DNA of 64,000 bases. Origin: Petasospora fabianii (lineage: Eukaryota > Ascomycota > Saccharomycetes > Phaffomycetales > Wickerhamomycetaceae). The stretch is from the NCBI GenBank assembly GCA_022641835.1, contig CP048716.1, positions 1,178,001 to 1,242,000 on the forward strand, given 5' to 3'. How positions within the stretch are numbered: the first letter of the stretch is position 1; every line of letters begins with the position of its first letter. The notes beneath the pieces were generated by a model. The model saw only the letters and a list, made by a program, of their open reading frames with translations, was not told the origin of the DNA and did not search any database. Positions 40,255 to 50,070 of the stretch are shown here, piece by piece. Position numbers and translations under genes: made by a program.

Positions 40255-41631
40255 TCAAGAGTCAGAGTCAGCAATACCACCCTCAGTAATTATGTAGACA
40301 CACTCAGACTCTGGCATATCTGGGGAGTCCATTAACTTTGCAACTCTTTCCTCACCACGCCCTTTGCGGAGAAGGATTCTTGTAGCACTGGCATGGGCCA
40401 AGACATGACCACCGACAGGTTTTCTACCGTCTGCAGAAGCAAACAAGGCTGATGCACCTGGGTCACTTTGGACTTGATTGGTCATAAACACCGCAATGTT
40501 GAAGTCTTCTGCAATTCTTGTCAATCTGGATAAATGCTGGTTTAACTTCTGCTGACGCTCGTTCAATTCGCCTCTACCACAGTACTTTTTCCGAATGTTA
40601 GTAAGTCTGGGTAATGGCGAGACTCGAGAGGGATGGAGCGATTCAGAGTATTGGCAGTGCTTACATCAACTCTAAAGTTTGCCATAATGGAATCAATTAC
40701 CAAGAGTCTGTAGTTTCCTGTGGCCAACTCCTCACCAAGCTGCTCCAACAACTCGCACTGGTGCTCACTGTTCAAGGCTCTGGCGTAGGCTATGTTTTCG
40801 AGGCAATCATCTGGAGCCAATCCAAATCTTTCAGCAATAGCCTTAATTCTAAAAAACATTAGTATACCAAAGATACTTATGTAAAAGCATGAAAATTTGG
40901 CAACTTACCTGTCCGGACGGAAGGTTCCCTCAGTGTCGATATATGCAGCTTTACCTTCTGCGCCACCGGCGGACTTTGGCAATTGTGAGGTGATGCAAAG
41001 GGTATGGGCCATCTGGGTCTTACCGCATCTGAACTCACCAAAGACTTCACTGATACTGGAAGTCATAATACCACCACCCAATGCTGAGTCAAGAGATTTA
41101 CTTCCGGTTGAAATCGAGACGACACGGCGCCTGAGATCTGCCTGGACGTTACCGGATACGAAACCTACTTGCTTGAATGCTAGGGTTAGTATATTCGACT
41201 CCTTCAGCAGGGGCCGGGATACAAAGACCTTTTACAATCTTTGAAGGGAAAACCTATATGAGGGCTAGGTATCAGGCTAGCACCACTAGATGGACTCTTC
41301 ATTTCCAAGTTGCGTGTAAAGGGTCTTGGTAACTGGGCGCGCCCCCGTTATGGGGCTGGAGGGCACTTACCATCAACTTCGCTGCAGCTTCCTTGATCTT
41401 CTCAACTTTAACTTCAGAAAGACCTCTGATCTTCATCAAGTTACGCCTAGTAGTAGACAACACCGTCTTTTAACACTGTTAGTATTCTCAATTGAGGCGT
41501 TGTAGGTGACGATGTACACTCACTGCAATAGAGCAGACGCCAGCGCCGCGGAGCTTCTGGATGTCGGAGGCGTTCACACCGTGGGACTGGAGCTCATCAA
41601 TGGAGACAATTGCTGGCTCGTCTGAAGTCAT
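40255..41631 (-). CDS. DMC1: Meiotic recombinase Dmc1, five exons
   Basis: Dmc1 forms filaments on single-stranded DNA and drives inter-homologue strand exchange in meiosis. Exons in coding order are 41524-41631, 41371-41466, 40909-41171, 40665-40848 and 40255-40584, giving 326 residues. Introns are 57, 199, 60 and 80 nt, with GTGAGT, GTAAGT, GTAAGT and GTAAGC donors and TACTAAC or TACTAAT branch sites. The product has the helix-hairpin-helix N-domain ([20 protein letters not shown]), Walker A GEFRCGKT, and Walker B LLVIDSIM. The [18 protein letters not shown] and [11 protein letters not shown] segments follow, then the Dmc1-type C-terminus. The Dmc1-specific [14 protein letters not shown]-like block separates it from Rad51. 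All splice phases fit exactly. Confidence 0.95.
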
Positions 41632-42118
41632 GTTTGGTTAAGGAACTATATCTAAAGCTTTGTGCGTACTCATGTATGGGTGGCGGTTGCTGCGAAAGTT
41701 TTAGGAGGGAGCGCCATCTTTATAGAGTGCGGGCATTAGCCGCCCAGATGGCGAAAAGGTAAACAAGGGGAAATAGGAGACTGAGCTTTAGAATAGACGT
41801 TCAATTCATTTGTATCTTACGGCTACAGGGGCAGGACTAGGCCTTGGTAGTCGTGACAAAGAGACGTGTTTCATTATACGGCAGCGTCATAGGCCTTTAA
41901 TTTTCCCATCGGGCCATTCCAATTAATGGGGTCCGTTCCACCGCCCTCACCAGCAGAACTTACGCCTGGTCCCACACTAAGTCTCTCCAAATATTAGTTA
42001 TTTCATTACTCAGACTTAGAAACAGCCCTATTATGACATTATTTACAATTTGATTGTTTTTTTTCTTTGAGTCCAGAAGTTTTATCCTTGTCATTCATCG
42101 TTCATCTTGCAAAGCGCA
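41632..42118. other. DMC1 promoter and 3' flank of the zinc-knuckle gene
   Basis: Besides the DMC1 promoter elements listed separately, these 487 bp hold a T-rich stretch near 42050-42066 and nothing else I can name. Confidence 0.5.
41719..41766 (-). promoter_or_regulatory. DMC1 promoter: TATA box, URS1-like and forkhead-like sites
   Basis: On the coding strand TATAAA lies at 41719-41724, about 90 bp before the ATG. TAGCCGCCCA at 41737-41746 (+ strand) differs by one base from the Ume6 URS1 consensus TAGCCGCCGA. GTAAACAA follows at 41759-41766. URS1 next to TATA is the layout of early meiotic genes in S. cerevisiae. Confidence 0.6.
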
Positions 42119-43090
42119 TTATCGTCTCGGACAGGACTTACTCTCATGGCCTGGCTCACCACATGTATAGCACATCAAGCCAGATTGCATCCCAGGATAT
42201 CCTCTCATGGACACCAGCTGTGGTCCATAGTGCTGAGCAGCAAGATGCTGGGAGTGATGTGGCTGATGCTGTTGGTGGTGGGGGTAGAAATAGTCTGTCT
42301 GGCGCATGATTGCCCGTGGATAGTACGAAATCTGCTGTGGCGATTGTGGTAGAGGGTACTGTTGTGCTCCTGGAGGTGGTGGATATTGACGTAGTGCTTG
42401 ATGTGGTGCTGGTGGGCCAGAATAATAAAAATGTGCTTGTCGTTGATACATGTCAGGTGGTGGCGGTGGTGGCGGCGGTGGCGGTAGTTGGTTTCGGAGC
42501 TGTGAATAATATATGAACTGTGCAGATGGTGGCTGTGGACCTTGTGAAGGAATCATACGTGTTGTCTGGGGTGAGTTGAAGTGATTTTGATCACGTTTGA
42601 GGGCTCTGTACTTTGGACACTCTGATTGGATATGTCCTACTCCCTTGCAGAAGTAACACTGTCTGGATTGAGTATTTCGGACATTCGGGCACTTGGAAGA
42701 TTCATGACCTGGCTGCTTGCAATTGTAGCAGAGCCGTTCTTTGAACTCACACTCATCAGCATGGTGTCCGAGGTTCCCACATTTGTAGCAGGTTCTCTTG
42801 AATGCCACTGACACCGGCAGCTTAGCTACTCCAAGTTGTGGCCTTGATTGAACGTGTCGCAGTTGTGGGATATGCGGCACTGCTGGCACCGGGAATTGTG
42901 TCGGTGACGAAGTTGAAGGATCATAGGCTCTAGCCTGTAGGTCTGGTGCCGATGCCATCTTGGTGAGACCAAGCTGTCGACGGGAATGTGCAGCATGAGA
43001 TGGAGATGTGGACGGTTCAGGTTGACGGGGAGAGGAAGCTTGTGAAGAAGATAGTGAATCGCCTGAATCTGACCGATCGGGGCTTTTCAT
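42119..43090 (-). CDS. Zinc-knuckle (CCHC) nucleic-acid-binding protein, CNBP/Gis2-like
   Basis: The 323-aa product has four CX2CX4HX4C knuckles. Three are adjacent (CYKCGNLGHHADEC, CYNCKQPGHESSKC, CYFCKGVGHIQSEC; about residues 103-160), and one sits at the extreme C-terminus (CYTCGEPGHESKSC). A Pro/Gln/Tyr/His-rich linker of about 130 residues with a run of ten prolines separates them. The N-terminus is Ser/Pro-rich. Gis2 and CNBP have seven knuckles with little linker, so this may be a diverged Gis2 or a separate RNA-binding protein. The first in-frame ATG is 43088-43090. No retroelement parts flank it, and the setting is single-copy. Confidence 0.75.
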   Translation of the reverse strand: MKSPDRSDSGDSLSSSQASSPRQPEPSTSPSHAAHSRRQLGLTKMASAPDLQARAYDPSTSSPTQFPVPAVPHIPQLRHVQSRPQLGVAKLPVSVAFKRTCYKCGNLGHHADECEFKERLCYNCKQPGHESSKCPNVRNTQSRQCYFCKGVGHIQSECPKYRALKRDQNHFNSPQTTRMIPSQGPQPPSAQFIYYSQLRNQLPPPPPPPPPPDMYQRQAHFYYSGPPAPHQALRQYPPPPGAQQYPLPQSPQQISYYPRAIMRQTDYFYPHHQQHQPHHSQHLAAQHYGPQLVSMRGYPGMQSGLMCYTCGEPGHESKSCPRR

Positions 43091-45683
43091 GGTTTGTGTG
43101 TCAAAATGAATGAGCAAGTATTAGCAAGGTGACAAAAAAGACAATGCTGAGAGTGGTTGACAAGGTGTGGAATGTGGATCGACTAGTTGCGATGAGCGAA
43201 CGGGAAGGGGAATGATCAGGAAGAAATTTCAAATGAGCGACAAATTGATTAGAAAGAAGGAAATGCACGTCTGTCGGAAGTGTAAGCACACTTAAATGCA
43301 CCGTGCCTACTGTAAAGGTGGCCTGTTAAGGCTTCAAAGCGACGGATTTTGATGAGTTAGATGGGCGATGGAACTCGAAGTGAGAAGTATGACGCCGTTT
43401 AGGCGACTGAATGTGAATGTCGATGTGAGTCAGGGTATGGGGGACAAGACTGCTCAGTGTTCAGAGATGATAAAAGGAGGAATATAAAGTGTGAAATGGA
43501 GAGAGAAGTCACAGTCTCTCAAATAGAACGGCGAACTAGTTCGTAGAAGGTCCGGGACGAGTCCGCAAGAGGATAAGGCGCGGGCTGCGGAATGGGACTG
43601 GCTCGATATGTGGGGATGGAATTGGCTAAGCAGGGATTGTTCTCTGGCGACGAGGTGACGTGTATGTTCAAAGAAAAGTTACAGGCGGTCTCCAGAAGGT
43701 ATGTAGGGCGTGACAGAGATTGTTCTGTGCCAAGGCAACGGGTCCAGTAGGACCCTATCGGGCAAAGTGGGAAGCTAGAGCGCACATGCTACGTATTTAT
43801 ACCGACACTACCGGGGGGCCTCAAAGTACACCTGCAGAGGTAAGCGGGATCCTGTGGGCACTTAGCGCCGCGTTGGCAGAGAGAACTCTCGAAAAAAGAG
43901 AAGTAGCATGGTCTCAGACCAGGACAAGGTCCCGAGACCAAGACACAGTCTAAAGGTTTTTCCGAGAGGCGTCTTCGCATTGGGCCCGAATGGAAGACTT
44001 GTGGCCGAGATGGAGACGAAAGTCGCTGGTAGTGCAGACTTACACGGGTGGAAAAGATGAACACTCTGATGAAGGCTGCATTGTCTTGTTGCTTTTGCCC
44101 GTCATACTAATGATTCAGTGGACATTGTATACCAAGACCAAGACCAGTATACACCCTTATCCCAACATATGCTTCTATCTAGCGGACGAACCGGGCGAAG
44201 GCGAGGCAGCAGCACTGCAGCAGCTATAGGCAGCAGTTTCTTCTTTGCTGCTGGATGGCTTCCAGAAGCTTTTTACAGCGAACATGGACCGTGCGTTGAC
44301 AGCTTTCGGATGGTGCACCGAGCTCCGCGAGATCGAGATGCGTCAGCAGATACGACTCTATAAGGCGTATGTACCCTTGTTAGCTGACACGAAATAACGA
44401 AAGAGATACCAGTTGGTGATCATTTGGGTCAAACCAAACCGATGGAAAGCTGTCGATCGGTAACCAACTTCAGCTTCAACTCCCATCACCAGTTCACACG
44501 CCACACGCTAGGCATATAGATCTCGTTCATGCGAGATTCCAGCGGAGCCTGCAGCACCGCCAAACCGGTACTTGCCGGCGCAACCCTCAGCGCCCGACGT
44601 CTAACTCACAGAGCCGTGGCTAGGGGGAATCCGGCATGCACTATCTCGTGTGTGGTCACCCGAATTGTGCCTCACCCCTCCTCCTCAACCCCTTGGGTGA
44701 CCCCCTGGCTGGCCTGGTCGCCCTTACATCTCGCTTTCTGCTGCCTGCAGAGCAACCATCCACCACCACAATCTCAGTGCTGGGCGAATGACAATAGGGA
44801 GCGCTCCACTAAACCGTTAATCATTATTCAGCAGCTAACACTCTCCACTAGAGCTGTGACAGCCTACACATTCCCCGCCTGGCACACGTCACAAACAAAA
44901 ACGCACATACAACAACTCGGATGCCCCTTTTGCCGTTTACCAGTGTGGCACAGCGGCCGATGGAGGCGAGATAACGGCCCCCACTCTCCAATGCTTACAC
45001 AACAAACATTTGGCTCCTCCTCATAAATGCCGGCTTAAACGATGAACGAACCGCCATTCGTCTAGGTTCTAGTCCATGCATAAACTGGGGCTAGCCAGCA
45101 GGAACCAGGTTGATTCGACGTTGATGCGCCCGGGGCAAAACACATATCTGTACGCAATACATTTGACGTCCAAGCAGGGCACCATGTCTCGAGGCCCGCA
45201 CAATGTCTTCACCCCACTGTACTGAATTATAGTTTCAATAGGAGGCAATGCTAGACTAAACTCTGATATTACGACCTCGCCTGTGATCTACAGGTGGGTC
45301 TTGTCCCGGGAATAACCGGCCGCAGTCATGCGAGCTGCTAAGTGGGAAGGCGGATTATTCGAACGTGACACTCGGCATAATGGCAGATCGATATGTAAAC
45401 GAGATTCCTACCTAAAACAAACGCGCATTAAACTAATTACATTAACAAGTAACGGTATTGGACATGTCATACATCATGTATAGAATATATATCCGCTTAT
45501 GTAATTGCATACTTTAGCGCATACTGCGACTACCTCCGTGGGCGGGCCGTTTAATATTTTGTGCAACGTACTATACGTACAGCTCACTCTATCTGCAGTA
45601 GTGCAGCGCAACATTCAAGTCTGTTGACGAATGAACACGGTGGTATATAATGCAATCAATTAATCAACCAATCAATCGACTAA
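43091..45683. other. Second gene-free stretch (2.6 kb), partly GC-rich
   Basis: This lies between the 5' end of the zinc-knuckle gene and the 3' end of the Emp70-type gene. The block 43850-44000 has nested palindromes (GGTCTCAGACC, GGTCCCGAGACC). The block 44530-44780 is clearly more GC-rich than its surroundings and contains the longest frame (165 aa, 44529-45026 +), which has no domain. From 45420 the sequence turns AT-rich, with a TCAATC-type tandem repeat at 45650-45690. A structured RNA gene is possible, but I could not identify one. Confidence 0.45.
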
Positions 45684-45692
45684 TCAATCAAT
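45650..45692 (+). repeat. Short AATCAA/TCAATC tandem repeat
   Basis: The sequence from about 45650 repeats a degenerate 4-8 bp AATCAAT-type unit roughly eight times, running into the end of the Emp70-type gene (stop codon at 45684-45686). Probably a simple repeat in the 3' flank. Confidence 0.6.
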
Positions 45693-47540
45693 CTTCACTG
45701 AGGAGTAGATCTTTCTGACAAAGAACAAACTGGAGATGAAACCAATGGATCCAGTAAGCACAAACATCAAGAATGAGATCAGCAGTGAGTAGCCTGTGTA
45801 TAGCACTATTGTGACGAATCCACCAAGTTGGAACTTTGTGAGGAGAATGGCATGAAGGAAGACATAAAGAGCACAGCCACCGGCAATGACAATAGATCTC
45901 CAGTGCCATAAATAGTTCTCAGCACACAGTGAGTAATATGTCATAAGAATAGTGACAAGAGACGTGGTGATAACCATCAACAAGAAGCAGAAGAACAAGA
46001 ATCCAAACATGTAGTACACCCTGTTGAACCACAAGGAGGAATAAATGAAGTACATCTCAACACTGAGGGATCCGAATGGGAAAATACCAGCAACGAGGGC
46101 AGCAAACCATGTCTTCAAGTACCATGGCTGAGCTGGAATTTGTCTTGGAATCTGGTTTGTGTGCACAGGCTTGCTCAATGACTCTCTTTTGACAGCCAAA
46201 ACCGATCCAACAACAGAGAGTGGAACAGACATAATAAACCAGATCACAATAATGGCAAGCAATGTACCAGCTGGAATGGCACCAGAGGACGAGGCACCAA
46301 TCAAGAAGAAGTTGAGCAGTGTGACAACGAGAAGAATCACACCTGGAATCAATGTCGGTGTCAAGAGCATGTTGATCTTCCAGTCAGATCCATCAAAGAA
46401 CTTATAAACGGAACCAGAGACAAATGATCCGACACAGCCAAACAGCGCGTAGAGGATAAACATCACTGTCGAGAGAGAACCACGGTTAGATGGGGACAAG
46501 AGACCGAGAAGAGCAAATCCACATGCAGTAAGAGCCATGAGCAACAGTTGGACACCCGAACCAACCACAACAGAAAGCAAGAGCAAATAACGTGGCGATC
46601 TAAAGACATCACCATGAACAAGCTTCCATCCGGTTTCATCCATATCATCATCTAAGTTCATTTCGTTGTACTTGGAAATATCAGTCTTGAGAGCCTTGAA
46701 CAAAATGTGAGCAATGATCAGGGACAAGCAAACGACAATCAACGAAAAGTTCACAAGTGAGAACCACTGGATCTTTGGATCATAGACATGCAAATATTTA
46801 TCCCATCTAGTGGCCCACAGAGTATCAGACTCGATCCAAGTAACATCATAAGTGAATGGTACAGATGTCTTGGAATGGATATCTAAAGTGACTGGCTCCT
46901 GTTCACCACTTGGACAAACAGCCTCTTCTCTGTTCCAAGAATGTGGTTCAACGGTAACACCAACGACTCTGTATTCATTATCATCACGCTTGTGATACTC
47001 AATTTGAATGTTGAAATGGTTGTCCAAATGTGGAACATTTTTCTCATCAACGTAACCAAGCTCAAAGCCTGATCCGTAAAAATCAGAGTTGGTTCTCTTA
47101 TCATGCAATCTGCGAGCAGCTGGAAGACCATCAACAAGCCAGTTGTAGAAGAAGCCATTCTTGATGAGTTTATGCACAAAAGTGCTATCAATGGCTGGAT
47201 AGACACTTGTACACAATGACTTACATGTTTCATTCTTGAGCATGGTCAACTCGAAAGGAGAGTTATAGATTCTATCACCAAAGATGATGGAACCGAGCGA
47301 CTCTGGCTGTTTCTCCTTCTTCTCCGGCTGACAGAAGTGGAGTCTCTGATAGTAATAGTCGAAAGAGTACACATAACTTTCTTTGGATTGACTCTCATGG
47401 AACACACTTGGGGTGATGTGGTTCACGAGCAAGGGCACATTATCACCCTCCTTGTAAGAAGTTGGAGCGGTTCCAGGCAAGTAGAAAGCCTGAGCAACCG
47501 CCACAGACGAGGCCAGCACGGCAAGGTTGAGCGGGAGCAT
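45684..47540 (-). CDS. EMP70: Nonaspanin (TM9SF/Emp70 family)
   Basis: The 618-aa protein starts with a signal peptide (MLPLNLAVLASSVAVAQA). A large luminal domain includes FYLPGTAPTSY, a VYSFDYYYQRLHFCQP block and LGSIIFGDRIYNSPFELTM, the family signature. Nine membrane segments fill the C-terminal half (from about residue 255). The C-terminus is SVKID, which fits the K-x-D/E Golgi retention signal of this family. Nonaspanins act in endosome/Golgi sorting and cell adhesion. The open frame runs upstream but lacks an ATG before 47540. It could be the orthologue of Emp70 or Tmn2. Confidence 0.92.
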   Translation of the reverse strand: MLPLNLAVLASSVAVAQAFYLPGTAPTSYKEGDNVPLLVNHITPSVFHESQSKESYVYSFDYYYQRLHFCQPEKKEKQPESLGSIIFGDRIYNSPFELTMLKNETCKSLCTSVYPAIDSTFVHKLIKNGFFYNWLVDGLPAARRLHDKRTNSDFYGSGFELGYVDEKNVPHLDNHFNIQIEYHKRDDNEYRVVGVTVEPHSWNREEAVCPSGEQEPVTLDIHSKTSVPFTYDVTWIESDTLWATRWDKYLHVYDPKIQWFSLVNFSLIVVCLSLIIAHILFKALKTDISKYNEMNLDDDMDETGWKLVHGDVFRSPRYLLLLSVVVGSGVQLLLMALTACGFALLGLLSPSNRGSLSTVMFILYALFGCVGSFVSGSVYKFFDGSDWKINMLLTPTLIPGVILLVVTLLNFFLIGASSSGAIPAGTLLAIIVIWFIMSVPLSVVGSVLAVKRESLSKPVHTNQIPRQIPAQPWYLKTWFAALVAGIFPFGSLSVEMYFIYSSLWFNRVYYMFGFLFFCFLLMVITTSLVTILMTYYSLCAENYLWHWRSIVIAGGCALYVFLHAILLTKFQLGGFVTIVLYTGYSLLISFLMFVLTGSIGFISSLFFVRKIYSSVKID

Positions 47541-47839
47541 GATGATTTGTATGGCTTCAACGTGTGCTCGTGGATAGATCAAAGGTGTCGATGAATCTCT
47601 CAAACTTCCCAACTGGGTGCCTCTTCAACGCGTCGTCTGAGCGCTTTTCGCGGTAAACCCGGATGTGCAGGTGTTAATATTTTGGTACGGGGCAGCATCT
47701 CCCAATCCATTCGCGAACCAAACTTTGGAGATCAGTAGCAGGATAGTATCTTAGTAGAGACTTAGAGGGGTGTGTGGATCGTCGGTAGTGATTCTCTGTT
47801 GCATTTAAAATAGATATATACACAAGTGGTTGGTTGACA

Positions 47840-49735
47840 ATGGCTGCCGAACTTGCCGTCAGCAATGTGCTGTTTCATCTCAATGCCGGCCACGACGTTT
47901 CGTCGCTCCTCAGCATGACATCCTCCCTAACAAGCACCCAGTATGGACCAAAGAGAAGTTCTTTCGATTGCAAACAGATGGTATTATCATCTCTGTCTCC
48001 GAAGATCACTGTTCATGCCTCAGAATCCGTTGACACGCTCGCTACGGGATTTGGATTCCATTCCTTCTTACAACTGCTCAAACCGTTTGGAGACAAGATT
48101 GATCATAAATTCCAGATCAAGGACTCACAATTGGTATCGAGAACCGCAGATGATTTTTCCGTACGATTCTGTGCACCTTTAAATGATATTTTCTCTGTAC
48201 AAGAGGCTGAAAGTGGGTCCAAGACCCCATTGTTCAAGCATACATCACTCGAGCTACTCATGAGCGAATATATCCAAAGCATCGATCAACACTTGAAGAA
48301 GGCACAAGAGGAAGGTAATAAGCAGCTCACATCGGTACTCAAGGACTCAATATACCTCAAATTCTTTACCAAGATGCTTTCAAGTTCAGTCATGACCCCT
48401 TTCGAACCAATTAATCATCCGGTTGCCTCGCTCATCTTCCTCAGTGCTGAGGACTCATATGATAATGCTAGACAGCTACTTATACAATTCAAGACATCAA
48501 AGGTACCAGACTACTTTCTCACAGATGACATCCTTCCGTTATTTGTTGTCATTCATGACGTTTTAAATGAAGAACAAGCCGAAAAGGCCTCGCAACTACG
48601 AGAACATATCAAGAAACAACTCTTTGTCGATACCTTCATTCTCCCACTCACACTCGATAAAGAATCACATCCAACAGCACTCAACCCACCAGTTCTCACC
48701 TCAGTTGATGAGGAACTACAAAACTCACATTTGTCATTCTCATCAGCGCCAAAACTTCCCGCAGCGGACATCACTTCCATCTATAAACTACTCAAAGAGA
48801 TCACACAAAAGAAGATAATCCCTTACATGGAAACCAAGATCTCTACATGGGACGAACAAGTCATTGCACCACGTAAATCTATCACTGGAAGATTCTTTAA
48901 CGTTGGTAAGAAGTACTTCGGTAATAAGAACCAGAACCAAAACGAACACACAACCAACTATAACGCTGAGCGTGGATACTATGGAAAGGTTGCCAATGAG
49001 ACATTAACACGCAAGCTTGCAGATTGGTCTTTTATGCTTCGTGATTACAGATATGCATACACCACTTATGAATTGGCAAAGAAAGATTTTCTTAGCGACA
49101 AGGCATGGACATATCTTGCATCCACACAGGAGATGGCTGCATTCTCTTTGTTGATGGGTGCGACGAACATCACTTCAAAGTTGAAGAATGACACCATTGA
49201 TCCCTTGCTGGATTCTTCAAACTACACTTATCTTGCAAGATGTGGCATGAAAACATATGCTCTTCGCTCGATCTTGGTAGTCGCAGAGCTGTTCTGTACA
49301 CTGAGAGATAGTTGGTCTAATGGCCCCGCTGCGATCAAGTGGATACAGAAGGCCATTGATGACAAACTCGTTGGTAAAGCTGGGAAATCGCTGTTACTGG
49401 AGCGTATTGGATACATCTTCTCACTGTGTGTATCGAGCCAGGCTAGAATCATCATGTCAAGAAAGCTTATCAAGGATAAACCAGAAGAAGAACCGGCTAA
49501 TTCACTGAAACTAGTGAAGAACAACACCGCCACAGTTGGTCTCACCAGAAACAGGAAAGCGGCACTGTTACAAGTGTTTGCAGCTAAAAATTGGGACCCG
49601 GTATCTCACCCGTTGCAAGTTCAGCTGTGTCTGGCCCAAACGAAGGGTGTTTACAACGGACTTTCATTTGCTGAAAGGGATGGAAGTCTATATAGGAAGC
49701 TCCAGGATACTGCGGCCAAGTCACTAGCTGCCTAA
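47840..49735 (+). CDS. TRS85: TRAPPIII subunit Trs85 (TRAPPC8-like)
   Basis: Trs85 defines the TRAPPIII complex that activates Ypt1 for autophagy and Golgi traffic. The 631-aa product starts MAAELAVSNVLF. A middle helical region carries LADWSFMLRDYRYAYTTYEL followed by AWTYLASTQEMAAFSLL, a characteristic TRAPPC8 stretch where the protein switches to TPR-like helices. The C-terminal region is alpha-helical. The size is a little below the S. cerevisiae protein. The frame continues two codons upstream, but ATG 47840 is the first start. It is divergent from the Emp70-type gene across 299 bp. Confidence 0.87.
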   Translation: MAAELAVSNVLFHLNAGHDVSSLLSMTSSLTSTQYGPKRSSFDCKQMVLSSLSPKITVHASESVDTLATGFGFHSFLQLLKPFGDKIDHKFQIKDSQLVSRTADDFSVRFCAPLNDIFSVQEAESGSKTPLFKHTSLELLMSEYIQSIDQHLKKAQEEGNKQLTSVLKDSIYLKFFTKMLSSSVMTPFEPINHPVASLIFLSAEDSYDNARQLLIQFKTSKVPDYFLTDDILPLFVVIHDVLNEEQAEKASQLREHIKKQLFVDTFILPLTLDKESHPTALNPPVLTSVDEELQNSHLSFSSAPKLPAADITSIYKLLKEITQKKIIPYMETKISTWDEQVIAPRKSITGRFFNVGKKYFGNKNQNQNEHTTNYNAERGYYGKVANETLTRKLADWSFMLRDYRYAYTTYELAKKDFLSDKAWTYLASTQEMAAFSLLMGATNITSKLKNDTIDPLLDSSNYTYLARCGMKTYALRSILVVAELFCTLRDSWSNGPAAIKWIQKAIDDKLVGKAGKSLLLERIGYIFSLCVSSQARIIMSRKLIKDKPEEEPANSLKLVKNNTATVGLTRNRKAALLQVFAAKNWDPVSHPLQVQLCLAQTKGVYNGLSFAERDGSLYRKLQDTAAKSLAA

Positions 49736-50070
49736 TCAGCCGTGTGCGTCTTCGAAATAGATAAGCTACCAATGAATGTAAATGTAATGGTGATGAACAA
49801 TATTAACTAAGTCAAGTGAAACGTATTCATACATTAATCTGTTGTATTGGCTGTCGTAAGATAAAGACAGCAGTCATTAGAGAAGAGTCAAAGAGGATTT
49901 GGTCACGTTAAAACCGAATCGTCAAGCAAGAGTTATTGAACAAGAAAGAACAGAGTAAAACCGAAATTAAGCAAAAGAGAGAGCGGGCAACCAAGCAAAG
50001 CAAAACAAAATCAAAACGTATTAACAAGAAGAATAACAACAAAAAAAGGAGTGTAAAATTGACCAAAGCC
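49736..50070. other. Convergent 3' region, A-rich
   Basis: These 335 bp between the ends of TRS85 and RAX2 are A-rich on the + strand toward RAX2 (49930-50050). No gene seen. Confidence 0.55.

Noticed and set aside
42119-43090. Zinc knuckles as a retroelement Gag remnant
   Set aside because: There are four knuckles in a complete, single ORF with no flanking repeats or polymerase sequence; CNBP-type host genes carry such arrays.
44529-45026. 165-aa ORF in the second gene-free stretch
   Set aside because: GC-rich DNA has fewer stops, and the translation is Pro/Ser/Trp-rich without a recognisable fold or family.
47541-47612. N-terminal extension of the Emp70-type protein
   Set aside because: It lacks an ATG and would bury the signal peptide.
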